Origin: Sphingosinicella sp. LHD-64 | GTDB lineage: Bacteria > Pseudomonadota > Alphaproteobacteria > Sphingomonadales > Sphingomonadaceae | Direction of reading: 5' to 3' | DNA: 64,000 nucleotides | Assembly: GCF_031157375.1 (NCBI RefSeq) | Contig: NZ_JAVIFV010000001.1 | Span: forward strand, 434,001-498,000 | In this document: one piece after another, positions 12,877-21,496 of the stretch | How the letters are laid out: each line of letters opens with the position of its first letter | Position numbering within the stretch: the first letter of the stretch is position 1 | Program-made: the position numbers and the translations under genes | Notes under the pieces: model-generated | Databases searched by the model: none | The model's input: only the letters and a program-made list of their open reading frames with translations | Told to the model about the DNA's origin: nothing

Positions 12877-12901
12877 GCCGCGCGTCAAAGGGTAGCGCGG
12901 C
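12877..12901. promoter_or_regulatory. Inverted repeat in the pckA-chvI divergent promoter region
   Basis: GCCGCGC and GCGCGGC arms, 11 bases apart, in the only intergenic space between divergent pckA and chvI. Position suits a regulator site for both genes; GC-rich arms also arise by chance here. Confidence 0.3.
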
Positions 12902-12947
12902 AGGACGCCCGTCGCTAAAGCCGGTCCGGGGAAGGAACGAGCCCAAC

Positions 12948-13655
12948 ATGTCGACCACGATCGCGCTCGTCGACGACGACCGCAATATCCTGACCTCGCT
13001 TTCCGTCGCGCTCCAGTCGGAGGGCTATATCACCCGGCTCTATTCGGACGGCGAGGTCGCGCTGAAGCCGCTCACCGAGACGCCGCCGGACCTCGCCATC
13101 TTCGACATCAAGATGCCCAAGATGGACGGCATGGAGCTGCTCAGGCGGGTGCGGGAGAAGGCCGATTTCCCGGTCATCTTCCTGACGTCCAAGGACGAGG
13201 AGCTCGACGAGGCGCTCGGCCTCGCCATGGGCGCGGACGACTATATCGCCAAGCCCTTCTCCCAGCGCCTTCTCCTCGCCCGCATCCGCGCCGTGCTGCG
13301 CCGGACGGAGGCGCGGGCGCGCACGGCCGGCGAGAATGACGAACCGGAGGCGGCGGAGATCGCGCGTGGACGCCTCGTCATGGACCCGGCGCGCCATCGC
13401 GTGCGCTGGGACGGCAGGGAGGTGGTGCTCACCGTCACCGAATTCCTGATCCTGGAAACGCTGGCGCAGCGCCCCGGCGTGGTGAAATCGCGCAACCAGC
13501 TGATGGACATCGCCTACCAGGACGACATCTACGTCGACGACCGCACCATCGACAGCCATATCAAGCGGATGCGGCGCAAGTTCCGCGAGGTCGACGGCGC
13601 GTTCGGCGCGATCGAGACGCTCTACGGTGTCGGATACCGCTTTGCCGAGGAATGA
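12948..13655 (+). CDS. chvI: Two-component response regulator ChvI
   Basis: 235-residue OmpR-class regulator. The receiver domain occupies residues 1-120: acidic pair DDD near the N-terminus, phospho-acceptor Asp53 in [11 protein letters not shown], Thr in LTSKDE and Lys in YIAKPF. The winged-helix DNA-binding domain follows ([42 protein letters not shown]). Partner of the sensor kinase ChvG, whose frame overlaps the 3' end. In alphaproteobacteria ChvGI responds to acid or envelope stress. GGGGAAGGAACGAG precedes the ATG. Confidence 0.95.
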   Translation: MSTTIALVDDDRNILTSLSVALQSEGYITRLYSDGEVALKPLTETPPDLAIFDIKMPKMDGMELLRRVREKADFPVIFLTSKDEELDEALGLAMGADDYIAKPFSQRLLLARIRAVLRRTEARARTAGENDEPEAAEIARGRLVMDPARHRVRWDGREVVLTVTEFLILETLAQRPGVVKSRNQLMDIAYQDDIYVDDRTIDSHIKRMRRKFREVDGAFGAIETLYGVGYRFAEE

Positions 13656-15198
13656 CGCGCCCGAGCTGAAGCTCGGCTGGTCGCGGCGGCTCTCGATCCG
13701 CCAGCGCATCCTCGCCGTCAACATCTTCGCGATCGTGATCCTCGCCGGCAGCCTCTTCTACCTGGACGGCTTCCGCAGCCGCCTCACCCAGGCGCGGATC
13801 GATCAGGCCCAGTCCGAAGCGGTGATGATCGGCCATATGCTCGCCGCGGCGCCGCGCGAGATCTGGCAGCCCGCCCTGATCCAGCTCGGCCGGGATTCGG
13901 GCACCCGCCTCCGGGTCTATTCCCGCGACGGCGCCAAGCATGAGGACAGCTGGAACGGCGCGCCGCCGACCTATGAGCTGCGCGACCCGTCGACGGAAGC
14001 CTGGTATCGCGACGTCGCGCGCGCGCTCGACAACGGCTTCGACGCGATCGTCGGGGCGCGCCAGCCGGAGCCCTTCACGCCGCCGGTCGTGGACCGGCTG
14101 CCGGCCTGGCCGGAGGCTGTGCAGGCGCTGCGGTCCGGGGCGCCCGTCGTCGAGAATCGTCGCGCTCCCGACGGCACCGCCTATGTCAGCGCCGCGGTCG
14201 GGATCGGCCGCGCCCGTGAGAATGTCCTGCTGCTCACCGTCAATGCGCGCGACGTGCGCCGCGTCGTCCGCGCCGAACGGCTCAGCCTCGCCATCATCCT
14301 GTTCGGAACGCTCGTCCTGTCGGCGCTGCTGTCGCGCTTTCTCGCCCGGACCATCGCCAATCCGCTGCGCGCCCTCGCGCTGGCGGCGCACCGGGTCCGG
14401 CTCGGGCGGGCGCGGGAGGTCGACGTCCCGACCCTGCCCTCGCGGCGCGACGAGATCGGCCTGCTCGCGCGCGCGCTCAGCGACATGACCCAGACGCTGA
14501 GGCACCGCATCGACGCGACGGAGGCCTTCGCTGCGGATGTGACCCACGAGCTCAAGAATCCCCTCGCCTCGCTCCGATCGGCGGTGGACTCGCTGGAGCG
14601 CGTCGAGGATCCGGGCCTGCGGCGGCAATTGCTCGACGTCGTCCGCCACGACGTCGTCCGGCTCGACCGGCTCGTTGTCGACATCGCCGAATCGGCCCGG
14701 CTCGATGCCGAACTCTCCCGCGCGCGGTTCGAACCGGTCGACCTCGGTCGGCTGATCGAGGCCATGGTCCCGACCTGGGAGGCGCGTGCCGCGACGCGCG
14801 GCGTCGAGATCGCCTTCGCGCGGCCGCTCGCCGGAACCGCCGTCATCATGGGCGACGAATCGCGGCTGGCGCGGCTCGTCGACAATCTCGTCGACAACGC
14901 CATCTCCTTCTCGCCCGAAGGCGGGCTGGTCGATGTGCGCGCAGCGGCGGCCGGGGAGGAAGTTCTGGTCAGCGTCGACGACGAAGGGCCGGGGGTGCCG
15001 ACGGATTCGCGTGAGGCGATCTTTAACCGCTTCCATTCCATTCGCCCGGATGAGGATTTCGGCCGCCATTCGGGCCTCGGCCTTGCCATCGCCAAGGCCA
15101 TCGTCGAGGGTCACGATGCGCGGATCGAGGTCAGGGACCGGCATGACGGGCGGGCAGGCGCGCGCTTCGTCGTGCACTTCCGGGGAGCGGCGGCGTGA
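13627..15198 (+). CDS. chvG: Sensor histidine kinase ChvG
   Basis: About 523 residues: membrane segment near the N-terminus ([19 protein letters not shown]), a periplasmic sensor domain of about 190 residues, a second membrane segment ([21 protein letters not shown]), HAMP linker, the H-box [16 protein letters not shown] with the phosphorylated His near residue 306, and the ATPase domain (N-box [33 protein letters not shown]). Partner of ChvI. The start is uncertain: the GTG at 13627 overlaps chvI by 29 bases, and a TTG at 13642 is an alternative; neither has a strong ribosome site. The stop overlaps the hprK start (GTGA). Confidence 0.92.
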   Translation: MSDTALPRNDAPELKLGWSRRLSIRQRILAVNIFAIVILAGSLFYLDGFRSRLTQARIDQAQSEAVMIGHMLAAAPREIWQPALIQLGRDSGTRLRVYSRDGAKHEDSWNGAPPTYELRDPSTEAWYRDVARALDNGFDAIVGARQPEPFTPPVVDRLPAWPEAVQALRSGAPVVENRRAPDGTAYVSAAVGIGRARENVLLLTVNARDVRRVVRAERLSLAIILFGTLVLSALLSRFLARTIANPLRALALAAHRVRLGRAREVDVPTLPSRRDEIGLLARALSDMTQTLRHRIDATEAFAADVTHELKNPLASLRSAVDSLERVEDPGLRRQLLDVVRHDVVRLDRLVVDIAESARLDAELSRARFEPVDLGRLIEAMVPTWEARAATRGVEIAFARPLAGTAVIMGDESRLARLVDNLVDNAISFSPEGGLVDVRAAAAGEEVLVSVDDEGPGVPTDSREAIFNRFHSIRPDEDFGRHSGLGLAIAKAIVEGHDARIEVRDRHDGRAGARFVVHFRGAAA

Positions 15199-15635
15199 AG
15201 AATCCCATTTTGTCATCCGAGACCGTCCATGTGAGCGCGGTATCGATCGACGGCCGCGCCGTGCTGATCGGCGGCCTCTCCGGCAGGGGCAAGTCCGATC
15301 TGGCGCTGCGGCTGATCGACCGCGGCGCCCGTCTGGTCAGCGACGACTATACGATCGTCCGCCGGGTCGACGGCCGGCTCCTCGCCGGCGCGCCGCCCAA
15401 CATTGCGGGCCGGATCGAGGTGCGCGGCGTCGGCATCCTCGAATTCCCGAATGACGAGGGTGTGCCCGTTGCCCTCATCGTCGATCTCGGCCTCGAGCCG
15501 GAGCGGCTGCCGAGCGAAGGCGAGACGCGGACGCTGGCCGGCATATCGGTGCCGGTCATCGGGCTTGCAGGGCTCGAGGCGTCCGCGCCGATCAAGGTCG
15601 AGGCCGCGCTGAAGCTGTTCGGGCTGAAGTCGTGA
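15195..15635 (+). CDS. hprK: Short HPr kinase/phosphorylase
   Basis: 146 residues, roughly half the length of Gram-positive HprK: the N-terminal domain is missing and only the P-loop kinase domain remains, as is normal in alphaproteobacteria. The Walker A motif GLSGRGKSDLALRL is at about residues 27-40, followed by VSDDYTIV and the signature IEVRGVGILEFPN. Expected to phosphorylate HPr (gene three positions downstream) on its regulatory serine, linking the incomplete PTS to ChvGI signalling. GTG start overlapping the chvG stop by 4 bases; its own stop overlaps the rapZ start the same way, so expression is tightly coupled. Confidence 0.92.
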   Translation: MKNPILSSETVHVSAVSIDGRAVLIGGLSGRGKSDLALRLIDRGARLVSDDYTIVRRVDGRLLAGAPPNIAGRIEVRGVGILEFPNDEGVPVALIVDLGLEPERLPSEGETRTLAGISVPVIGLAGLEASAPIKVEAALKLFGLKS

Positions 15636-16588
15636 CCCGGGCCGCCTCGCCGACCCGCATCCTGCTCGTCACCGGCCTGTCCGGCGCAGGCAAATCGACC
15701 GTGCTCAAAACGCTGGAGGATCTCGGCTGGGAAGCGGTCGACAACCTGCCGCTCTCCCTTCTCAACCGCCTGCTCGCGACGCCGCTGCCCGCCGGGGCGG
15801 ACGAGCCGCGCTCGCTCGCGCTCGGGCTCGACAGCCGGACCCGCGGCTTCGACGCCGAGAAGATCGTCGGCGAGATCAAGCGCTTCGCCAGGGAGCGGCA
15901 CCAGGCGATCGAGACGCTCTACCTCGATTGCCAGACCCACGAACTCCTGCGCCGCTATTCGGAGACGCGGCGCCGCCACCCGCTCGCGCCCGATCGTCCG
16001 GCGACCGACGGCATCGCGGAAGAGCGCGAGATGATGGCGCCGCTGAAGCGCTGGGCCGACCATGTCATCGACACGACCGACAGCGATGCCAATGGGCTGA
16101 GGCAGCAGATCCGCCACCGCTTCGGCGCGGGCGCGGATGCGCCGACGCTCGGCATCCAGTCCTTCGGCTTCGCGCGCGGCCTGCCGCGCAATGCCGACCT
16201 CGTCTTCGACATGCGCTTCCTCAGGAATCCGCATTGGGAGCCGGCGCTGCGCGACCTCACCGGGCTCGACCAGGCGGTGCGCGATCATATTGCGACCGAT
16301 CCGGCCTATGAGGACGCCGTTTCGCGAATCGAGGACTTGCTGCTCGTTCTCCTCCCCCGCTACCGGGCGGAGGGGAAAGCCTATGTTTCGGTCGCCTTCG
16401 GCTGTACCGGCGGGAGACACCGTTCCGTCCATGTCGCCCATCGGGTCGCGGCACGGTTGCGCGCGGCGGGATTTTCGCCCACTCTGGAGCATCGCGACCT
16501 CGCCACGCCGCCTCGCGACGGCATAGAGCGGTCCGCTGAAACGGGTTTGGATGCGACGAAGGCGGACGACGGCTTTCAAGGTGACTAG
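15632..16588 (+). CDS. rapZ: RNase adapter protein RapZ (nucleotide-binding)
   Basis: 318 residues. N-terminal P-loop VTGLSGAGKSTVLKTLEDLG, then WEAVDNLPLSLL, LDSRTRGF, and the characteristic C-terminal block SFGFARGLPRNADLVFDMRFL, RNPHWEPALRDLTG, VSVAFGCTGGRHRSV. RapZ proteins bind small RNAs or amino-sugar metabolites in enterics; in alphaproteobacteria the role is less clear. The C-terminal tail beyond the family core (about 30 residues) is low in conservation. GTG start overlapping hprK; its TAG stop directly abuts the next ATG. Confidence 0.95.
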   Translation: MTRAASPTRILLVTGLSGAGKSTVLKTLEDLGWEAVDNLPLSLLNRLLATPLPAGADEPRSLALGLDSRTRGFDAEKIVGEIKRFARERHQAIETLYLDCQTHELLRRYSETRRRHPLAPDRPATDGIAEEREMMAPLKRWADHVIDTTDSDANGLRQQIRHRFGAGADAPTLGIQSFGFARGLPRNADLVFDMRFLRNPHWEPALRDLTGLDQAVRDHIATDPAYEDAVSRIEDLLLVLLPRYRAEGKAYVSVAFGCTGGRHRSVHVAHRVAARLRAAGFSPTLEHRDLATPPRDGIERSAETGLDATKADDGFQGD

Positions 16589-16996
16589 ATGATTGGTTTG
16601 GTGCTGGTGACTCACGGCCGACTGGCGTCGGAGTTCATTGTGGCGATGGAGCATGTCGTGGGTCCGCAGGAGCGGATCGAGGGCATCTGCATCGGCCCCG
16701 ACGACGATATGGAGACGCGCCGCGAGGACATCGCCCAGGCGATCGCGCGGGTCGACGACGGCAATGGCGTCATCATCCTCACCGACCTGTTCGGCGGCAC
16801 GCCGTCCAACCTCGCCATCTCGCTCATGAAGACCGACAAGATCGAGGTGATCGCCGGAATCAACCTGCCGATGCTGATCCGGCTCGAGGGCGCGCGCAAG
16901 ACGATGGACGTGAAGGCGGCCGTGGCGGCCGCGCGCGAGGCCGGCCGCAAGTATATCTCGGTGGCGAGCGAGGTGCTCGGCGAGGCGGCCGCCTGA
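16589..16996 (+). CDS. PTS EIIA component, mannose/fructose type
   Basis: 135 residues beginning MIGLVLVTHGRLASEF, in which His9 is the phosphorylated residue. The family also shows ILTDLFGGTPSNLA and INLPMLIRL. No permease EIIB/C/D is nearby, so this is the regulatory, incomplete PTS typical of alphaproteobacteria, in which EIIA passes information about phosphoryl status and not sugar. It abuts rapZ with no gap and overlaps the HPr start by one base (TGATG). Confidence 0.95.
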   Translation: MIGLVLVTHGRLASEFIVAMEHVVGPQERIEGICIGPDDDMETRREDIAQAIARVDDGNGVIILTDLFGGTPSNLAISLMKTDKIEVIAGINLPMLIRLEGARKTMDVKAAVAAAREAGRKYISVASEVLGEAAA

Positions 16997-17262
16997 TGAT
17001 CAGCCGGACCGTGGAGGTGCGGAACAAGCGCGGCCTCCATGCCCGCGCGAGCGCGAAGTTCGTCACCCTCGCCGCCCAGATCGATGCCGCGGTCGAGGTC
17101 GAGAAGGACGGCACCAGGGTCTGCGGCACCTCGATCATGGGCCTGATGATGCTCGGCGCCGCGATGGGCGACAGCATCACGATCAGCGCCACCGGTCTCG
17201 GCGCCGAGCTGGCGGTGGATCGGCTCTCCGCACTGGTCGAGGACCGGTTCGGCGAGGAATGA
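16996..17262 (+). CDS. Phosphocarrier protein HPr
   Basis: 88 residues. His15 in RNKRGLHARASAKF is the EI-dependent phosphorylation site, and Ser46 in CGTSIMGLMML is the expected HprK target, so both regulatory residues are intact. Ends with the usual helix LSALVEDRFGEE. Enzyme I is not in the window. Last gene of the chvI-chvG-hprK-rapZ-EIIA-HPr unit; a palindromic repeat follows 12 bases after the stop and may stabilise or end the transcript. Confidence 0.95.
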   Translation: MISRTVEVRNKRGLHARASAKFVTLAAQIDAAVEVEKDGTRVCGTSIMGLMMLGAAMGDSITISATGLGAELAVDRLSALVEDRFGEE

Positions 17263-17273
17263 TGGACCTATCA

Positions 17274-17356
17274 CGTCACCCCAGCGAAGGCTGGGGTCTC
17301 AGGCAGAAGATGGCGCCGTGTATCTCCTTGAGATGCCAGCCTGCGCTGGCATGACG
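17274..17356. repeat. Extragenic palindrome pair, CCCCAGC/TGCCAGC type
   Basis: Two hairpins back to back: CCCCAGCGAAGGCTGGGG and TGCCAGCCTGCGCTGGCA, with outer CGTCA/TGACG ends. The outline (CGTCA, palindrome, GGTCTC ... GAGAT, palindrome, TGACG) is the same as at 25862-25932, so both belong to one family with diverged stems. Confidence 0.8.
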
Positions 17357-17368
17357 GATTAGAGATCA

Positions 17369-18169
17369 GTGCCCAAGCAGATCACCTCCTTCTCCAACCC
17401 GATCGTCAAGCAAGCCCGCGGCCTGCGCGACAAGAAGCACCGGCGCGCCGAGGGCCGCTTCCTCGCCGAGGGGCTCCGCATCCTGACCGAGGCGCGGGAG
17501 GCGGGCGTCCTGCCAGAAATCCTGTTCTATTCGGACGCGTCCCATCCCCTGCTCCGTCAGCTGATCGACAAGACCGAGGCGGCCGGCGGCGACGCGATCG
17601 AGACCAATGCCGACATCCTCCACAAGATCTCCGGCAAGGAGAATCCCCAGACGGTGCTCGGCGTCTACAGGGCGTTCGACACGTCGCTCGCCCGGATCGA
17701 CCGCGACGCCGCGCCGCTCTGGATCGTCGCCCAGGCGCTGCGCGATCCCGGCAATATCGGCACCATCCTGCGGACCGGCGACGCGGTCGGCGCCGGCGGG
17801 TTGATTCTCGTGGACGACTGCGCCGATCCCTTCTCGGTCGAGGCGATGCGTGCCTCGATGGGCGCCCTGTTCACCCAAAAGGTGGCCGCCGCGCGATGGG
17901 ACGCGTTCGTGCCCTGGCTTCGTTCAGGCCCGGGCCAGCTGGTCGGGACCAGTCTCAAGGCCGTCCATGACTATCAGGAACCATGCTATACCAGGCCGAC
18001 CTTCATCCTGGTCGGCAACGAGCAGGCGGGGCTGCCCGGGGCGTATGAGGCGGAGTGCGACGTGCTGGTGAAGATGCCGATGCTGGGCAAGGCCGACAGC
18101 CTCAATGCGGCGGTGGCGACCGCGGTGATGGCCTATGAGGTGATCAACCAGTGGCGGAGGATGACATGA
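17369..18169 (+). CDS. TrmH/SpoU-family RNA 2'-O-methyltransferase
   Basis: 266 residues. N-terminal substrate-binding domain (SFSNPIVKQARGLRDKKHRRAEG, FLAEGLRILTEA) followed by the knotted SPOUT domain: motif 1 LRDPGNIGTILRTGDAVGAGG, motif 2 FILVGNEQAGLP and motif 3 VKMPMLGKADSLNAAVATAV. Methylates a ribose in rRNA or tRNA; the nucleotide is not deducible. GTG start at 17369, just after a palindromic repeat. Its stop overlaps the ATG of the next lipoprotein gene. Confidence 0.92.
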   Translation: MPKQITSFSNPIVKQARGLRDKKHRRAEGRFLAEGLRILTEAREAGVLPEILFYSDASHPLLRQLIDKTEAAGGDAIETNADILHKISGKENPQTVLGVYRAFDTSLARIDRDAAPLWIVAQALRDPGNIGTILRTGDAVGAGGLILVDDCADPFSVEAMRASMGALFTQKVAAARWDAFVPWLRSGPGQLVGTSLKAVHDYQEPCYTRPTFILVGNEQAGLPGAYEAECDVLVKMPMLGKADSLNAAVATAVMAYEVINQWRRMT

Positions 18170-18849
18170 AGGCGATCCTGATCGCGGGCCTCGCGGCGCT
18201 CGCCGCCTGCGCGACTCCCGCCGAAAACAACCAGATCGGGGAGGACGCCTATCGCGCACTCGGCACCGAGCCCTTCTGGTCGGTGACGATCGCCGACGGC
18301 CAGATGCGCTACGAGACGCCGGACAGCCGCGACCTCATCGTCCCCGCGCCGGAGCCGCGGACCAGCTTCAACGGCCACCGCTACGAGACCGAGCGCCTGA
18401 CCGTCGACGTGACCCATCAGCCGTGCAGCGACGGAATGAGCGACCGGCGCTATGCCGACACGGTGCGCGTCACCGCCGACGGGCGCGAGCTCAGCGGCTG
18501 CGGCGGCGAGATCCTGCCCCCCGCCAGTCTCGCCGACACGAGCTGGAGCCTCGTCGCGATCGGCGGCGAGGCGGTCTCGGGCGAGCGCTATGCGATGCAG
18601 TTCACAGCCGACCGGGTGAGCGGCCAGGCCGGCTGCAACCGCTTCGGCGGCAGCTACGCGCTCGCCGGCGAGACGCTGACGCCAGGGCCGATCATGTCAA
18701 CCCGGATGGCCTGCCCCGAACCGGCCATGACCCACGAGGGCCGCGTCCTCGCGGTCCTGCGTGGACCGGTGACGGTGAGCTTTCCCGACGGCGACACGAT
18801 GGTGCTCGCCGGCAATGGCGGCGAAATCCGCCTGCGCCGGGCGATCTAG
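18166..18849 (+). CDS. META-domain lipoprotein
   Basis: 227 residues. Lipobox LAALAAC places the lipidated Cys at residue 15. An N-terminal domain (about 25-110) resembling the DUF306-associated 'COG3650-like' segment (ALGTEPFWSVTI, FNGHRYETERLTVDVTHQPCSDGMSD) is followed by a META/HslJ-like domain (TSWSLVAIGGEAV, GQAGCNRFGGSYAL, RMACPEPAMTHEGRVL). Likely an envelope protein; function unknown. GCGGAGGATGAC precedes the ATG, which overlaps the methyltransferase stop. Confidence 0.85.
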   Translation: MKAILIAGLAALAACATPAENNQIGEDAYRALGTEPFWSVTIADGQMRYETPDSRDLIVPAPEPRTSFNGHRYETERLTVDVTHQPCSDGMSDRRYADTVRVTADGRELSGCGGEILPPASLADTSWSLVAIGGEAVSGERYAMQFTADRVSGQAGCNRFGGSYALAGETLTPGPIMSTRMACPEPAMTHEGRVLAVLRGPVTVSFPDGDTMVLAGNGGEIRLRRAI

Positions 18850-18894
18850 TCGGGTCGACGGGGAGCACGATCACTCCCCGCCCCTCTTCACAGC

Positions 18895-19158
18895 CTAAAG
18901 CGGCTCCCAGCCATATTGGGTGCAATAGCCGACGAACTCGTCCACCTGGAATTGGGTGTAGGTTCCCGACAAATGATACTGGACGTAGTGAAAGCCGCAC
19001 TCGGGATCGATCTGCCCGACCTGCACCTGATGCGAGGCGTCGCTGTACATATAGGTCCGATAGGCAGCTTCCCGGTAGTCGAAGCCCGCAGTGGCCGGAC
19101 CGGCGCCGGTGACCGTCAACACGGCGGCCAATGAGGATATTTTGAACCACCTGCCCAT
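18895..19158 (-). CDS. Small secreted DUF6289-like protein
   Basis: 87 residues with a signal peptide (WFKISSLAAVLTVTGAGPATAG). The mature part, YMYSDASHQVQVGQIDPECGFHY, YHLSGTYTQFQVDEFVGYC, resembles short DUF6289-type exported proteins with a YxSDA motif and conserved cysteines; I am only moderately sure of that family. TTGGAGGAAATT gives a strong ribosome site for the ATG at 19158; the upstream TTG is inside that site and is not the start. Converges on the META lipoprotein gene. No function known. Confidence 0.7.
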   Translation of the reverse strand: MGRWFKISSLAAVLTVTGAGPATAGFDYREAAYRTYMYSDASHQVQVGQIDPECGFHYVQYHLSGTYTQFQVDEFVGYCTQYGWEPL

Positions 19159-19314
19159 AATTTCCTCCAACGTTCTGATGGTGGAACAGATCGCATGACG
19201 CAGTCTATGATTGACCTCCGCGATCTTGTTACCATCGCAACAAAAGGGTGAAAGTCCATCTGTTCCGAATACTGTACGATTTCAATTTTAGGAGGGCAGG
19301 CGCAAAAACGCGCC

Positions 19315-20703
19315 TTAATTGGGCTGGCCGTCTTTTTCGGTCGGAAACAACTTGGTGAGCGGACGCGGCGCGCCTTCGATCAAGGGCAAGTCCTCGATCT
19401 CCTTGGCGCCGCTCGAGACTTCCAGCGCTTCGAAGCGCTTGGCCTGGGTCATCACCTGGCTCTCCAGGCTGCCGACGAAGGCGTTGTAGGCGCCGGTTGC
19501 GAGCTCGAGATTGCGGCCGAGCCGGGCGACATGGGCGCCCATCGTGGCAAGGCGCGAATGGAGCTCCTTGCCGAGCCGGGCGATCTCGGCCGCCTCCTCG
19601 GCGAGCCGCTCCTGCCGCCAGACGCTCGCGACGGTGCGGGCGATCGCGACGAGGTTGGTGGGGGTCGCGAGCAGCACGCGGCGCCCGAAGGCCCACTCCC
19701 ACAGGCCGTCGTCCTGCTCCAGCGCCGCGGTGAGGAAATGCTCGCCCGGGATGTACATGACGACATAGTCGGCGGCGTCGCCGAACTGTTCCCAATAATT
19801 CTTGGAGCCGAGTTGCTGGGCGTGGGTGCGGATCGCCGCGGCATGCTTCTGGAGATGGGCGGCGCGGGCGGCCTCATCGATCTCCTCGCTCGCATCGAGA
19901 TAGGCGTTGAGCGAGCATTTGGCATCGATGATCAACTTGCGCCCGCCCGGCATGCGCACGATCACGTCGGGGCGGAGGCAGCCGTCGTCGGTCGTGACCG
20001 AAACCTCCGACTGGAAATCGGCATGCGGGGACAGGCCCGCCTGCTCGAGCACGTTGCGCAGGCTCTGCTCGCCCCAGCGCCCCCGCGCCTTCGGGCTGGC
20101 CCGCAACGCGTTGACGAGGTTGCGCGTCTCGTCGCGCACCTGGGTGTGCCCGGTGTGCAGGAGCTGCACCGCTTCGCGCAGGCCGGCATATTGGTCGACG
20201 CGGTTCTTCTCGACCTCCTTGAGGCCATCCTCGTAGCGCTTCAGCGTCGCCTCGACCGGCTGAAGCAGCGCCTTCAGTTGCGCCTCGCTCTTCTCGCTGG
20301 CCTGATGGAAGCGGGCGTCGGCGCGCTCCAGGAACTGCTTCTGCGCCTCGCTCAGCAGCTTCGAGCCGACCTCGTTGAACTGCGCGGCGAGCGCGTCCTT
20401 CGCCTCCATCAGCTCCTTCATCCGAAGCTCGAAATTGCGGGCGTCCGCCTGCATCTCGGAGAGCTGGCGGAGCGCCGTATCACGCTCTGACGTGACCTCG
20501 GTCAACGTCATGCGCAGCAGCTCACCCGCCCTGGCGCGCTCCTCCGCTGCGGCATGGCCTTTTTCCGCCTCGCTCACGCGCGTGCGCAGATCGTCCCGTT
20601 CGGCATGGAGCGGCGCCGCCTGGCGCGCTGCGGCGAACCAGCCGAGGCCCAGACCTCCGATCAGGGCGACAAGCGCCAGGATGACGACGGTGACGGGTTC
20701 CAT
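19315..20703 (-). CDS. rmuC: DNA recombination protein RmuC
   Basis: 462 residues. One N-terminal membrane anchor (VTVVILALVALIGGLGLGWFA), a long coiled coil (about 30-200, many Glu/Arg/Ala heptads), and the RmuC nuclease-like core: WGEQSLRNVLEQAGL, VTTDDGCLRPDVIVRMPGGR, IIDAKCSLNAYLDA, and YVVMYIPGEHFLTAAL. The PDVIV...IDAKC pair matches the PD-(D/E)XK arrangement. It is thought to limit inverted-repeat-associated rearrangement, which is notable in a window rich in palindromes. Start at 20703 is set by the membrane anchor; the ribosome site is weak. Confidence 0.93.
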   Translation of the reverse strand: MEPVTVVILALVALIGGLGLGWFAAARQAAPLHAERDDLRTRVSEAEKGHAAAEERARAGELLRMTLTEVTSERDTALRQLSEMQADARNFELRMKELMEAKDALAAQFNEVGSKLLSEAQKQFLERADARFHQASEKSEAQLKALLQPVEATLKRYEDGLKEVEKNRVDQYAGLREAVQLLHTGHTQVRDETRNLVNALRASPKARGRWGEQSLRNVLEQAGLSPHADFQSEVSVTTDDGCLRPDVIVRMPGGRKLIIDAKCSLNAYLDASEEIDEAARAAHLQKHAAAIRTHAQQLGSKNYWEQFGDAADYVVMYIPGEHFLTAALEQDDGLWEWAFGRRVLLATPTNLVAIARTVASVWRQERLAEEAAEIARLGKELHSRLATMGAHVARLGRNLELATGAYNAFVGSLESQVMTQAKRFEALEVSSGAKEIEDLPLIEGAPRPLTKLFPTEKDGQPN

Positions 20704-20818
20704 ATTCCCATGTCCTGCAGCGGAACGAAGCACGAACTTAGCGCTGCAGGGGCGCGGGCTCAAGCCGGACGGAACGGAAGGTGTGGAAAAGCCGTTCGGG
20801 AGGCGTCAGGGAGGCGGC

Positions 20819-21340
20819 ATGTTCGGGACACGGCTGATTCTCGCAGGCATGTTGGCGGCGCTCGGCGTCGCCGGCTGCCGGCCGGCGCCCGAGACGGCGC
20901 CGATCGACAATGGCACGGCCAAGGTCGAGGCCGATGACGCCCCGGTGGCCGATCTCAACGCGTCGCTGGCGCTCGACCAGCTCGCCGGGGCCGAGAACCA
21001 TATGGCGGCGCCCGAAGGCTTTGGCGGGCTGCCGCCGGACGACCGCGCGCTGCGCTTCGTCGGCCGCTGGGCGGCGGAGGTGGGCATGTGCCGCAGCCAG
21101 GCCTGGGTGTTCACCCACGAGCGGCTGACCACGCCGGCGGGATCGGTCTGCGAATTCGGCGACATCACGCCGGTCGACGGCGGCTACGACATCGCGGCGC
21201 GCTGCACCGCCGAAGCGCCGCCGCGGGACGACACGATCCGGCTGCGCTTCGCGGAAAGCGCGCGGGCGATGCTGTTCGAATCGGAGAGCGTGGCCGGAAG
21301 CGGGCTGGTCTATTGCGGACCGCTGCCTGCGGCGGACTAG
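20819..21340 (+). CDS. Hypothetical lipoprotein
   Basis: 173 residues with lipobox LGVAGC (Cys20). The mature domain contains RALRFVGRWAAEVGMCRSQAWVFTHERL, CEFGDITPVDGGYDIAARC and a C-terminal LVYCGP; the four cysteines could form two disulfides. I do not recognise the family. AGGGAGGCGGC precedes the ATG at 20819; the longer open frame upstream overlaps rmuC antisense and is discarded. The TAG stop lies inside the left end of the MITE-like repeat 21337-21496. Confidence 0.75.
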   Translation: MFGTRLILAGMLAALGVAGCRPAPETAPIDNGTAKVEADDAPVADLNASLALDQLAGAENHMAAPEGFGGLPPDDRALRFVGRWAAEVGMCRSQAWVFTHERLTTPAGSVCEFGDITPVDGGYDIAARCTAEAPPRDDTIRLRFAESARAMLFESESVAGSGLVYCGPLPAAD

Positions 21341-21496
21341 GACCAATCGACATTCAGCATGAAACTCCCTCTCCCAGCGGGGAGAGGGTTGGGGTGAGGG
21401 GGTTCTGCCTCCGAGAATGGTCCCAAATGCCCGACACCCTCACCCTGCCCTCTCCCTCAAGGGAGAGGGTACAAACCGAATGTCGATCCGTCCTAG
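21337..21496. repeat. MITE-like element A with CTAG ends
   Basis: 160-base element with imperfect 21-base terminal inverted repeats: CTAGGACCAATCGACATTCAG at the left, and at the right the reverse complement of CTAGGACGGATCGACATTC. Inside are two hairpins of CCCTCTCCC/GGGAGAGGG and a GGGGTGAGGGGG segment. The reverse-oriented relative is at 61580-61751. The CTAG ends provide the TAG stops of both flanking genes. Confidence 0.8.
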
